From positions 124,001 through 188,000 of the forward strand of contig NZ_BNJF01000011.1 in assembly GCF_016587355.1 (NCBI RefSeq): 64,000 bases of DNA, written 5' to 3'. The stretch is from Ktedonospora formicarum (GTDB lineage Bacteria > Chloroflexota > Ktedonobacteria > Ktedonobacterales > Ktedonobacteraceae). The position numbers and the translations under genes were made by a program. This document shows positions 8,648-17,533 of the stretch, one piece after another (the first letter of the stretch is position 1; every line of letters starts with the position of its first letter). The notes below the pieces were generated by a model. The model was not told where the DNA came from. It searched no databases and was given only the letters and a program-made list of their open reading frames with translations.

Positions 8648-10260
8648 CTAGAATCGTAAACTCATCTTAGAGAGGCGTTGCTCCAGAGCAACCAAGTATG
8701 CGTGAGGATCTTTGTGAAAGCGAGACTGTTTGCGTCGAATCTCTTGGCGAGATGACACCTCGCAGCGCAATTGACGCCAACGGGTCAGATCGTCGGGAAT
8801 CAGCTCCTCGTCGCTGAAAAGATGCAAGCGGGCGGCCAATGTCGTGGTCAGGCGAACCGGTCCGCGCACTACCAGCCCAGGAATGGCTCCTCGACGCCCC
8901 GTTGCTCGGCGCTCACTCGCTCGCACCTTGCCAAATGCTTGCTCCAGGTCATTGTTGGTTTTGGGCAAATCCGCAATCTGATAGCAAAAGAAGAGATGAG
9001 GTGCATAGCTCTGAGTCACTTTGAGGAAATGCACCAGGGCTGGGCGTCCAGTGTCTGCTTGTTTCGCGGCGGTTCTCATTCGCTCGAGCGTGGCTTCAAA
9101 GTGGTTCTGAACGATATCTGCCTTCCACTGTTCCTGGTTGCGCAATATCTCAGCCACGTCCCAGAGCCATGCAACAAGCGGGCAGACCACCGCAAAGAGT
9201 TCCTTGGTAGCCTGCAGACCTTTGTGGAAGAGACGTTTCAATCGTTCAAGTTCTTTGGGAAGCCCCTTTTTTCTTCCATGCGATCCAACGAGTTGCTGAT
9301 GGCTTGTAGCCGCTGCTGTAACCGGAGTCCAGAAGCGGACAATGGCGGTATGCCATCGTCGGTCACACTGGCTCGAACCGCCAAGCAATACGCGTGAATC
9401 ACTTCAGCCTCCTCATCGTCTCTTCCCTCGATGGCTCGTTCGATGGGACGAACTCCTCGCACCTGCTTTTTCAATTCCTTTTTCGCATGTCGATCGGCTT
9501 CGTAGAGAGGCTTGCCAGCTTCTCGCAGGTAATGGAAGTGACAGAGTTGATGGGGGACCTGAGGCATGGCTGTGGCAACCGCACGGCGAATGGAAAGCTG
9601 CCCATCGGAGATGATGCCGTGGATCGGGACGCTGAGCAGGTCTTTTGCTTCGCAAAGCAGCCCTGTCAGATCGTCTTGCGTTGAACTCAAGAGCGCGCGC
9701 CAACACGATTTCCCCAGAGAGGACTTCTCGAATGACCCAGAGGACCTCGTGACCTACATCGGGCTGGAGTCCATCGATGGCCAGAATCACGCGTCCCTGA
9801 GAGGTGAAGCGTTCTTGGTGGCGTTGCCGACACGAGAGATGCAGCGTGACCAATTCCTCGTAGCGGTGCATGAGATGCTCCACCGTTCGTTCGCATACCC
9901 GCAACCCACGTTCATGCAGCATGCGCTGCATCTCCGGCGCTGAGCGATGCTCTCGGTAGCGCCATTGACCCACCAATGCGATCAGGTCTAGCCCGCTTTC
10001 CCCATGCGGTAACGCCCAACGACCTTCTTCCTCTGGTCGGTAGGGCTGCTTGTAGGCCTGGCAAGCGGGATTGTGGCAACGACGAACGACGAGGCGCAAT
10101 TGGACGAGGCCCTTAGTGGTCAGGATCTTGCGATGGGCATGGTAGCTCACCGGCATCCAGGTCCCACACGACTGGCAATGCTGTTTTTGTGGCTCTAAGC
10201 GGATATGTTCCTCTGCTTCCGGGCGAGCAACTCTTCTTCCTCTTGCTTTGAACCAGAATA
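8648..10260 (-). pseudogene. Frameshifted zinc-ribbon DDE transposase (ISL3- or MULE-like)
   Basis: Three overlapping minus-strand frames rebuild one transposase. The N-terminal part has C-Q-S-C-G-T-W and C-H-N-P-A-C, then I-L-A-I-D-G-L-Q-P-D. The middle part has I-I-S-D-G-Q and the histidine/cysteine motif H-Q-L-C-H-F-H-Y-L-R-E-A. The C-terminal part runs from about 9388 to 8648. Frame changes occur near 9680 and 9300. Its first codons overlap an IS6 remnant read in a different frame, so the original start may have been lost. The exact family is uncertain. Confidence 0.7.
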
Positions 10261-10430
10261 TCAAGCATGTTGCCATATTGATCGACCATCAAAGTGAGCT
10301 TCGCTTCACTTTGATGGTCAAAAACACCTCATCAAGATGCCTCTTGTCTCCAGTGTGGCTACATCGATGTTTGAGCCCGTTGGCGCAGGTCTGACCACAT
10401 GCGAGGCACAGATGCCTGGTGGCCCAGAAC
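10253..10430 (-). pseudogene. IS6-family transposase remnant
   Basis: The minus strand encodes G-D-K-R-H-L-D-E-V-F-L-T-I-K and, after a frame change, V-D-Q-Y-G-N-M-L-D-I-L-V. The same motifs occur in order in the longer IS6 copy at 26926-27642. Only about 60 codons survive, interrupted at 10255 by the transposase described above. Confidence 0.7.
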
Positions 10431-10926
10431 TTGTGGCGATATCTGTCAGAATAGGAGCAACTGCTAACCTTTATAGCGCACACGCGCACTTTACGGAAGA
10501 GCTTGAAGATAACGCTACCGTCTACTACTTCGATGGCTATCAAACAACGATCAAACGCTTCACCATGACGGAACTCTCTTGAACAAAAAACTTCTAGGAA
10601 AAGTAGCCTGGGCTAGTCGCACAAAGATGCCTATTGAAAACCTCCCCTGACCTCGTTAGATGATCATGCTCATATATGTTAATGCGCTTCGATTAACGGC
10701 TTCTGCAACGAGATCGCTCAAATTCAAACTTGGCCGCCGACAAGCACACACCTCCTGCTGGCCCTGGACAATAAGCTCCTCCAGATCAGCGAGATTCCCC
10801 TATAAATACTCTCGCCCATTTGCGGGTGCCTTTTGTTTTGTTGTAAGCTTGCGACAAGGCATGGCAATAGGACGATGCGAGAGATGCACACAAACGCGAG
10901 GGGCTTTTTTTCAGAGGGAGAGTTAT

Positions 10927-11604
10927 ATGCTGCCAACTATAGAAGTTCGCTGGTTTTGCCAGGGAGACCTTTCGCTCTCTATCTGGCAACATTTCCTCAA
11001 CAACACAATCGGCCAGGAGGAGGCCGTGGAGAAAAGGCTTGATATCTACCTCGCTCTGCCGGGCGTCGAGGACCTGGGCATAAAGTTGCGGGGGCAGGAT
11101 GCCACGCCTCAGAAAGCTTCCGACAAGCTGGAAATTAAGTGTCGACAGGAAGAGCGCAGCCTCACCCCATTTACGGGCACCGGCAAGCTCGAACACTGGC
11201 AAAAGTGGGGTTTCAGCGGCGAAGAGGGAACGAGCCAGCTTTCAAGCCTCCTAACGGAGAACGAGCCAGCCTGGATCAAAGTAGAGAAAACGCGTTGCAC
11301 CCGCAGGTACGCCGCCGTAAGTGACACCATCGTACACGCATTATCTCCCGCAGAGCAATCCAGCAACAGTTGCAACGTCGAATTGACCACACTGTACGCC
11401 AGGCAGCAAATATGGTGGACACTGGGCCTTGAAAAAGTCATCAGCCTCCATGGCTTAGAAGCCGCAGAGCACACACTCAAGCTCGTTGCACAGCATATTC
11501 TCACCGAATTAAACATTGATACGTTAGCTGTAGAACACTCTTATAGCTATCCTAAATGGCTACAAAAAATAGGTAGTTGCGATTTTAGCAATAGTATCGG
11601 CTAA
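10927..11604 (+). CDS. Uncharacterised 225-residue protein, possible CYTH-like fold
   Basis: The chosen ATG follows GAGGGAG at about 7 bases. The frame is open 89 codons further upstream, but that part has no site and looks like non-coding read-through. Alternating charged strands such as K-R-L-D-I-Y-L-A-L-P-G, L-E-I-K-C-R-Q and W-I-K-V-E-K-T-R recall the beta-tunnel strands of CYTH (triphosphate tunnel) proteins. The N-terminal E-x-E-x-K signature is absent, so this is only a guess from pattern. No recognised neighbour partner; the gene stands alone between transposon debris. Confidence 0.55.
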   Translation: MLPTIEVRWFCQGDLSLSIWQHFLNNTIGQEEAVEKRLDIYLALPGVEDLGIKLRGQDATPQKASDKLEIKCRQEERSLTPFTGTGKLEHWQKWGFSGEEGTSQLSSLLTENEPAWIKVEKTRCTRRYAAVSDTIVHALSPAEQSSNSCNVELTTLYARQQIWWTLGLEKVISLHGLEAAEHTLKLVAQHILTELNIDTLAVEHSYSYPKWLQKIGSCDFSNSIG

Positions 11605-12052
11605 TACCCAAGGGCCAATCAGACCTCGTCACCTCTTGCGGCAAAAGGAGGCCTCGCGCCTTCATTATCAGCATAAGATGAGGATGACCCTGCTCCAGTT
11701 TTGTGGAGTGTTTAGCTGTGGAAGCTGAAACATTGCAAAAGTGCCGATGAATGGTTAAAGGCCCCTCTGAGCATCTTTCTGTGTTTGCACTTTGTAGGCT
11801 AATGGACTCAAATAGCCAAGCGAGGAATGACGTCTGACCCGATTGTAAAAAGCCTCCAGATAGACAAAGAGCGCTGTTAAGCGTTAAAACTGTTTTACAC
11901 CTATGCTAGCTGCTGCTAAATTTCAGCGGGGAAGAGATAAAGAAACAGCGTATTTTAGACTCAGGACAAATATCCGTCTTATAATTATATGAAGTCACCA
12001 CATGCTAATGAGATCTCTTCCTTCACTCACACAGGAGAAGAAAGGATACACC
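11605..12052. other. Gap holding an IS3 remnant
   Basis: Apart from the IS3 transposase tail at 11779-11878 nothing is recognised here. Confidence 0.5.
11779..11878 (-). pseudogene. IS3-family transposase C-terminal remnant
   Basis: Thirty-three codons read A-L-F-V-Y-L-E-A-F-Y-N-R and then R-R-H-S-S-L-G-Y-L-S-P, the conserved end of IS3-family OrfB integrases. Nothing of the catalytic core remains upstream. Confidence 0.8.
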
Positions 12053-12334
12053 ATGAGCCGGAATCTTGTTATACTAGTGAGCCTCGTCACACTTCTCATT
12101 ACTATGTTTCTCTTTGCATTTCTTTCCTCTCTCCCGTATCGATTAGCTGTTATTGTAGGCTGGGTACTTCTTACCTGCATTCTTCTCGATCTTTCAAGAC
12201 GGCATTCTGCACCTCTTGCCCAAGGAGAGAAGCCTCAAAAACTGGGACCATATACGATACGACAAAGCCTCAGTTGGCTAGACATGGCTTGGCGTGATCG
12301 ACAGAGATACGATCAAAAAAACGATGGGAAATAG
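12053..12334 (+). CDS. Small two-helix membrane protein
   Basis: The 93-residue protein starts at an ATG preceded by AGAAAGGA at 6 bases. Two hydrophobic helices at about residues 4-22 and 28-46 form a hairpin, followed by a polar tail rich in Arg, Gln and Asp. No family recognised. It stands alone; a strong perfect hairpin lies 140 bases after the stop and may end its transcript. Confidence 0.55.
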   Translation: MSRNLVILVSLVTLLITMFLFAFLSSLPYRLAVIVGWVLLTCILLDLSRRHSAPLAQGEKPQKLGPYTIRQSLSWLDMAWRDRQRYDQKNDGK

Positions 12335-12470
12335 CTACAATGCGGTTGAGATCGTTATCTGCATAGACTCAAGATGCAACAAAACATCTCTGGCAGTTGC
12401 CACCAGATCTTCACACGTGCTCGCATTGAAGAAGAGTCCGTGAACACGTGCATCTTCGAGTGGAAGGCTC

Positions 12471-12510
12471 CCAAAGGCAGGTCACGCAACGGCGCGTGAC
12501 CTGCCTTTGG
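12471..12510. terminator. Perfect 17-bp hairpin, possible terminator
   Basis: Arms CCAAAGGCAGGTCACGC at 12471-12487 and its exact inverse at 12494-12510 enclose a 6-base loop. No T-run follows on either side, so factor-independent termination is doubtful. A DNA-binding site or attenuator is equally possible. Confidence 0.4.
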
Positions 12511-12775
12511 AATCAGTTCTCGTGCGTTCAAAACGTGTGGCATCATTTCCATACCTTTCTTACTTCAGTGCCTCAAACTGAGCTCTCTTTGCCAAGCAAG
12601 AGAATGACCCGCTCTCTGAACGCAGGCCCCATATTCTCTTCGCCGAGCAAGTGCGCCCTCAGATGTTGTACACTGATCCCTTCGAAGCTGCGCTTCTGTG
12701 AAGCAGATGAGAACTGTTCAGGTTGTGCTTCCTCGACACCACGACCTGCTCATTCTGCACGGGAAACCGATCGAA

Positions 12776-13085
12776 TTAGTGGAGACTGCACTGATGGGGA
12801 GGATTCTGCCAAGCGGATATAGTGGTCGCTGATGCTTGACAGTGCTCACGTAGCGAACACGCTCGGCAATAGCCGATACACACCACAAGAGCACCCGCAA
12901 TGAGCCGTCGCGCTCTGGTCGCCACTCTTGTTGGATGGCTCTCCGATTTCTCCACGACTTTGCGTCCCTTTTGACAACGTTCAAGCCGGACGGGATCTTC
13001 GTATGATGAAGATCCCGCAAAAGCCTCTGGAGGCCTTCGTACCCAAGAGGGCATTGCCAGGTTTGGCGGCACTCGCGGTTATCTT
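12776..13085 (-). pseudogene. Possible degenerate transposase fragment
   Basis: The minus strand encodes C-I-G-Y-C-R-A-C-S-L-R-E-H-C within an Arg-rich stretch, a cysteine cluster of the kind found in transposase zinc-binding regions. Two overlapping frames are open, suggesting a frameshift. Family not determined. Confidence 0.3.
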
Positions 13086-13266
13086 TCAATGTTGCGTAAG
13101 CTAGAGGTGAAGCTGCTTGCTACACTGGAACAAACCTTGGCTGGGAATCCTGTTCTTCCGCTTTTGCCAGAGCCTTCTGAATAGTTGCTATTTTCGCGTG
13201 TATCCTGGAGGAACCTCGTTTAGGAATACTGATGCGCCCAAAGCGCCCCTCATCCTGGAGCATCGG

Positions 13267-13863
13267 TCAAGTAACCGTGACGACAGGTGACAAGCCAGCA
13301 ATCACAACTGCCAAAACGTGATGTGCCATCTCCTCTTTCGTGATGGTTTGGTCTCCCCAGCTCCACTGCGCTGCGGGGCCGATAATCGCCCAACTGATGG
13401 CCTGTGCTGTGACTTCTCTTGCCTCTACGCGCTCAGGAACCTCTGATGGAACCTGCTTGAGCCATCTCAAGAGGAACTCATAAAGTTCTCGTTGAAGTGC
13501 TATCTCGTAGAGCGGCTCAAACTGCCGATCGGATGGCTTGTGATACCGACGCACAAGCGCCCAAAAGTCGAACACGGTCACTATCAATCGATGTAAGGTC
13601 TCCTTTTGCAGGGTGGAGGAGGCAGGAAGTTGGCGCGCGAGAGCCCTTTGAAACTTCTCGCGTAGCCAGCCCTCCACAAGCGCATATTTGTCTTCAAAGT
13701 GGGCATAAAACGTGGCTCGATTGACGGTGGCACGTTCCGCGATTTCTTGCACGGAGATCGAGTGGATATTGTGTTTTTCTTCAAGCAATGCGATGAACGC
13801 TTGTAACAACAACTGACGGGTCCGTTTAACCCGTGGATCGTTTGCATTGACGAGTGTGGTCAT
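13267..13863 (-). CDS. TetR/AcrR-family transcriptional regulator
   Basis: The 198-residue protein has a TetR N-terminal domain. The helix-turn-helix lies around residues 35-60, with S-V-Q-E-I-A-E-R-A-T-V-N-R-A-T-F-Y-A-H-F-E-D-K. The C-terminal helices should form the ligand pocket. The start is supported only by AAGGA very close to the ATG. It faces a spacer that once led into a plus-strand oxidoreductase, now a remnant at 14091-14599. That gene may have been its original target. No clear palindromic operator was seen in the spacer. Confidence 0.85.
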   Translation of the reverse strand: MTTLVNANDPRVKRTRQLLLQAFIALLEEKHNIHSISVQEIAERATVNRATFYAHFEDKYALVEGWLREKFQRALARQLPASSTLQKETLHRLIVTVFDFWALVRRYHKPSDRQFEPLYEIALQRELYEFLLRWLKQVPSEVPERVEAREVTAQAISWAIIGPAAQWSWGDQTITKEEMAHHVLAVVIAGLSPVVTVT

Positions 13864-14090
13864 ATTCCTTGAAATACTCTCTTATTTCCCTTCTGAAAGA
13901 AAGCAACACTTTCCTGCTGGTGTGTCTACACAACGATCCCGCCTGTTTGTTGATTGCTTTCAGCGGATGACCTATCTTACTATTCCTACAGTGTAGTATA
14001 CACGAAACTGCTATCTAAGCAACACTGTTGTGCTTCTATCCTTGTCACTCTGGCAAGCAATTGGAGGCCGGCAAAGAAAGGATGAGTCGT

Positions 14091-14231
14091 ATGAAAGCAA
14101 TGGGAAGAGCCGCTGGAAGACCGGCTAGCGTTGTGAAAAAGGCGCTTTCAGTCTCCTGTCCGCAAGCCTACAGGGTACTCGTCAAGGTCCACGCACCTTC
14201 TCTCAATCCGACCTGGAGGTGGTTTTCATGA
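14091..14231 (+). pseudogene. N-terminal remnant of an MDR (quinone-oxidoreductase-like) gene
   Basis: The frame starts M-K-A and reaches Y-R-V-L-V-K-V-H-A-P-S-L-N-P, the hallmark of the N-terminal GroES-like part of zinc-free medium-chain oxidoreductases. It stops after 47 codons, where an NmrA-like start begins in another frame. Confidence 0.5.
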
Positions 14232-14599
14232 TTGTCGTCGCAACTCCCACCGGCCTGATCGGTCACCAGGTCCTCGACAATGTTTTTGACAGTGCAGAGC
14301 CCATCCGCGTGATCGCACGCGATCCCTCTCGCCTCCATCACCTCCCCACAGTCATACCCTCGCGAGGGCCTCGGCCGCAACCTTCTCCGCTCCTCCTCCC
14401 ACAACCCTCCCATGCTCTTCTCCTTCCCCCTCACCGTTCGCTCATTCTCGCGACCACACCGCGCGCAACAACAAGCGGTTCAACTCCTCATACCCTGGGA
14501 CTCGCAACGTCGGAACACACATGCCTCTCCGACTCTCTTCTCCCTCTACATCTCATAAGGCATATAGAATACGTAAAAACAGCAGAGAAAACTCTTTAA
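14228..14599 (+). pseudogene. N-terminal remnant of an NmrA-like NAD(P)-binding protein
   Basis: A GGAGG site precedes an ATG and M-I-V-V-A-T-P-T-G-L-I-G-H-Q-V-L, a Rossmann G-x-x-G-x-x-G-like start, then R-V-I-A-R-D-P-S-R-L. After about 40 residues the sequence becomes Pro/Ser-rich and unlike the family, so the gene is broken. It overlaps the preceding remnant by 4 bases, suggesting a former operon. Confidence 0.55.
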
Positions 14600-14667
14600 C
14601 GTAATCTGACCGGAAAGTGGCCGCTTCCTGTCCTGGTCGAAGATGACCATCCCTCATATACTCCTAA

Positions 14668-15646
14668 GTTAGTGTTTGATTCTCGCCATCTAGCCGATAA
14701 GAAAGAGAAAGAGGTGTTTTCAAAAAAGGAGCAAAAGAGATGAAAAGAAGCCAACAGCGCATGCCGATGACGCTTGATCGGCCGGCCTACCCCTCCGATC
14801 TCAGCGATGAGCAGTGGGCCATATTGGAACCACTGGTGCCAGCCCTTTCGCCAGAGGCTGCCTACTACGTCCACGAGCGACGCGAAATTGTCAATGCCAT
14901 TTTCTATGTGTTGCGCAGTGGCTGTCCCTGGCGCATGCTCCCTCACGAGTTTCCAGCCTGGGAAACCGTCTATTATTACTTTCGCAAATGGGAACACGAG
15001 GGCGTCTGGGAACGGATCTTGCACATCCTTCGGATGCGTGTACGCCGCAAGCAAGGCCGAGAGAAAGAGCCCAGTGCTGCGATCATCGATAGTCAATCCA
15101 TCAAAACGAGCGCTGTTGGCGGCCCGAAGAAGGGCTTCGATATGGGGAAAAAAAATCTGGGGTAGGAAGCGTCATGCACTTGTTGATACGCAGGGCAACC
15201 TCTTGGGAGTGAAAGTCACTGGAGCTGAGAGTTCCGATCAGGAAGGAGGCCGACTCTTGTTAGAGTCAGTAAAAAAGCTCCTTCCTCGCCTTAAGCTGAT
15301 TTGGGCAGACAGCCACTACGGAGGCACCTTCCGCACCTGGGCCAGGGTAATCCTGGGGTGGGAAATCCAAATCGTCAAAGCACTCACCGTTCCCAAGAGG
15401 GGACTGCTGGTCTACGAGGATGAGGAGGTCGACTGGGACAAGCTCTTCCCCAAAGGCTTTCATCCCCAGCCCAGAAGGTGGGTTGTCGAGCGTACCTTCT
15501 CCTGGATTATCCTCTGGCGTCGGCTCTGTCGCGATCACGAGGGACTTCCCTGCAGCAGCGAGGCTTTGATCAAAATCGCAATGAGCGCTCGCATGTTGCA
15601 CCTGCTCAAGCCCTCTTTTTTCTCGTATTGAGAATCAAACACTAAC
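14668..15646 (+). mobile_element. IS5-family (IS427-group-like) insertion sequence, copy 1
   Basis: Terminal repeats GTTAGTGTTTGATTCTC at 14668-14684 and its exact inverse at 15630-15646 bound a 979-bp element. TAA duplications flank it at 14665-14667 and 15647-15649. The right TAA is also the left target copy of the next IS. Confidence 0.9.
14740..15631 (+). CDS. IS5-family transposase in two frames
   Basis: The first frame (14740-15165) has the N-terminal helix region and the first catalytic Asp in A-A-I-I-D-S-Q-S-I-K. The second frame carries L-I-W-A-D-S-H-Y-G-G and R-W-V-V-E-R-T-F-S-W-I, giving Asp and Glu of the DDE triad. The frames join at a run of eight A after GGGG near 15148. Seven A would keep one frame, so either one base has been gained or the element uses slippage on the A-run, as IS427-group elements are known to do. 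AAGGAG at 9 bases supports the ATG. If slippage works the gene is functional. Confidence 0.8.
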
Positions 15647-15649
15647 TAA

Positions 15650-16592
15650 GAGTGTGTCTGAACTAGAAAGAAAAGGATTGGAAAGGCGTTAACCGCCGAA
15701 GAAAGAGCTGGATAGAAGCGATCTGGATGAAGGCTTCACTGCATTGGGGCAAGCTCTCATAATCGCGAGCCAGACGCCGGAAACGAATGAACCACCCGAA
15801 GGTTCGTTCGATTTTCCAACGATGGAGTTGGACGAGAAACCCCTTTGCAGGTGAGCGAACGAGTTCGCCATTGATGAGGATCAATGGATCGGCCTTGGGG
15901 ACGATTTCAGTGTCCCAACCCAATGTGGTTTTGATCCATTCGATGAGAGAATCCGTGTAGCCGCTATCAGCGAACAGATGACACAGGCGAGGGAAGCAGC
16001 CTCCCAGGTCTTGCAAGAGCAGTGGGGCTCCTAGGCGATCCATCAAGCGAGCCGTATGGACCTTGACTGCCAGAAGCAGTCCCTGGGTATCAACCAGGAC
16101 GTCCGCTTGCGCCCGTGAATTTTTTTTCCCAGCATCAAAACCCCGTTCGCTGCCTCGCACAGGGCTGGTTTTGATCGATTGACTATCAATGATGGCCGCG
16201 CTGGGTTCGGGGTCGCGCCCCATGTGGGCACGCACCTCTCGGCGCAAGCTCGTCATCGCTCGCTCCCAGGTTCCATCACGTTGCCAGCGGCGGAAATAAT
16301 GGTACACGGTTTTCCCATTGGGCAAATCGTGAGGCATTTGCCTCCACGAACACCCGGTTCGCAGGACAGAGAGAATGCCATTGATGATCTCGCGACGCTC
16401 GACTCATTCTCTCGGACTCCACTGCGCTGGAGGCGGGAGCAATGATTCTAAGCGCTCCCACTGCTCATCCGTCAGATCGGAGGGATAGGCTTTCCGTTTC
16501 TGGTAATCACTCATCTGTTCTGCTCCTTTCTTTGGCTCTTGTTGGCTCCTTTCTTTCAGTCTAGCACGACTTCGTTTAGTTCAGACACACTC
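15650..16592 (-). mobile_element. IS5-family insertion sequence, copy 2, abutting copy 1
   Basis: Terminal repeats GAGTGTGTCTGAACTA at 15650-15665 and the inverse at 16577-16592 bound a 943-bp element flanked by TAA at 15647-15649 and 16593-16595. The terminal repeats differ from copy 1, so it is a different IS that landed in the target duplication of the first. Confidence 0.88.
15663..16513 (-). pseudogene. IS5-family transposase with a broken N-terminus
   Basis: The gene starts at 16513 with M-S-D-Y-Q-K-R-K-A-Y-P-S-D-L-T-D-E-Q-W. It hits a stop after P-R-E near 16405 and resumes in another frame as V-E-R-R-E-I-I-N-G. The rest is one frame to 15663 with I-I-D-S-Q-S-I-K, F-A-D-S-G-Y-T-D and I-E-R-T-F-G-W-F. 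Around the A8 run at 16125 seven codons are read in a shifted frame, after which one lost base restores it. Two indels have therefore compensated each other there. Confidence 0.75.
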
Positions 16593-16621
16593 TAAAGAGG
16601 ATGCAAGCGAAAGGATTTGGT

Positions 16622-17527
16622 ATGGCAAAAGAAACCCAAATTGAGAAAGTGGTTCACTACTACACGATTGCAGCAAGAGACTATAAACAGTTCTGGACCG
16701 GTCCTGAGGATCTCGCCATGCACTTTGGCTACTATGATGATACAAAGGGAATCTCGACGCATGAAGAAGCCCTGCTCCATATGAATAACATTCTGGCCGG
16801 ATACGCACACATTACACCGGAAGATCGGGTACTGGACGCAGGGTGTGGTTATGGTGGCAGCTCTCTCTGGTTGGCTGGCAACGTCGGGTGCCAGGTCACA
16901 GGCATTACACTTGTGCAGGAACAAGTTCAGGAGGCTCAGGCCGCAGCCCAAAGGCGCCAACTGGAGCATCGCACCCAGTTTGAATGCATGGATTTCGCAC
17001 ACACAACGTTTGCTGACGCCACCTTCGATGTGATCTGGACATTGGAAAGCCTGGTCCATGCAGAACACAAGCGTGACTTTCTCCGTGAAGCATTCCGTCT
17101 CCTGCGACCTGGTGGTCGCCTCCTCATCTCTGAATATATGCTTCGAGAAGATCCACCGCTTTCGTCTGAGCAACAAGCATCGCTCACGCCCTGGCTCACA
17201 GGCTGGGTAATGCCAAATCTGCTGACGCCAGATGAGTATACCTCCATGATGCGTGAAGAAGGCTTTGGAGCCATCCAGGTCAGAAATCTCACGGAGTGGA
17301 CGCGCCTTTCGATCAGTCGGCTCGGCAAAACCGGCCTCCCTGTCCTGCCTGCCGCTTCACTGGCAATTGTACTGACTCGCATCCTCTCCCTCTTCCGTCT
17401 GTTTCGCAAGGAACGTGTCCACAATTTCGAAGCGGGAGTCTGCATGAACCAGGCGTTACGCAAAGGGTTGTGGCAATACATCGTCATCATTGCCCAAAAG
17501 CCCTCAGCTTCAGCGATGCATCTCTAG
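16622..17527 (+). CDS. SAM-dependent methyltransferase (small-molecule, class I)
   Basis: The 301-residue protein carries motif I V-L-D-A-G-C-G-Y-G-G at residues 70-79 and the post-II segment T-F-D-V-I-W-T-L-E-S-L. Motif III follows in L-L-R-P-G-G-R-L-L-I-S-E. The order and length match the UbiE/tocopherol-methyltransferase-like group, which methylate small molecules at C, N or O. AAAGGA six bases before 16622 supports this start over the in-frame ATG at 16601. The right end of IS5 copy 2 lies 29 bases upstream, so the native promoter has been displaced. An ISNCY-type element begins at the stop codon. Substrate unknown. Confidence 0.85.
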   Translation: MAKETQIEKVVHYYTIAARDYKQFWTGPEDLAMHFGYYDDTKGISTHEEALLHMNNILAGYAHITPEDRVLDAGCGYGGSSLWLAGNVGCQVTGITLVQEQVQEAQAAAQRRQLEHRTQFECMDFAHTTFADATFDVIWTLESLVHAEHKRDFLREAFRLLRPGGRLLISEYMLREDPPLSSEQQASLTPWLTGWVMPNLLTPDEYTSMMREEGFGAIQVRNLTEWTRLSISRLGKTGLPVLPAASLAIVLTRILSLFRLFRKERVHNFEAGVCMNQALRKGLWQYIVIIAQKPSASAMHL

Positions 17528-17533
17528 TACTAG

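Noticed and set aside
12448..12822. A Ser/Cys-rich plus-strand frame over the perfect hairpin
   Set aside because: No ribosome binding site; composition is unlike a protein.
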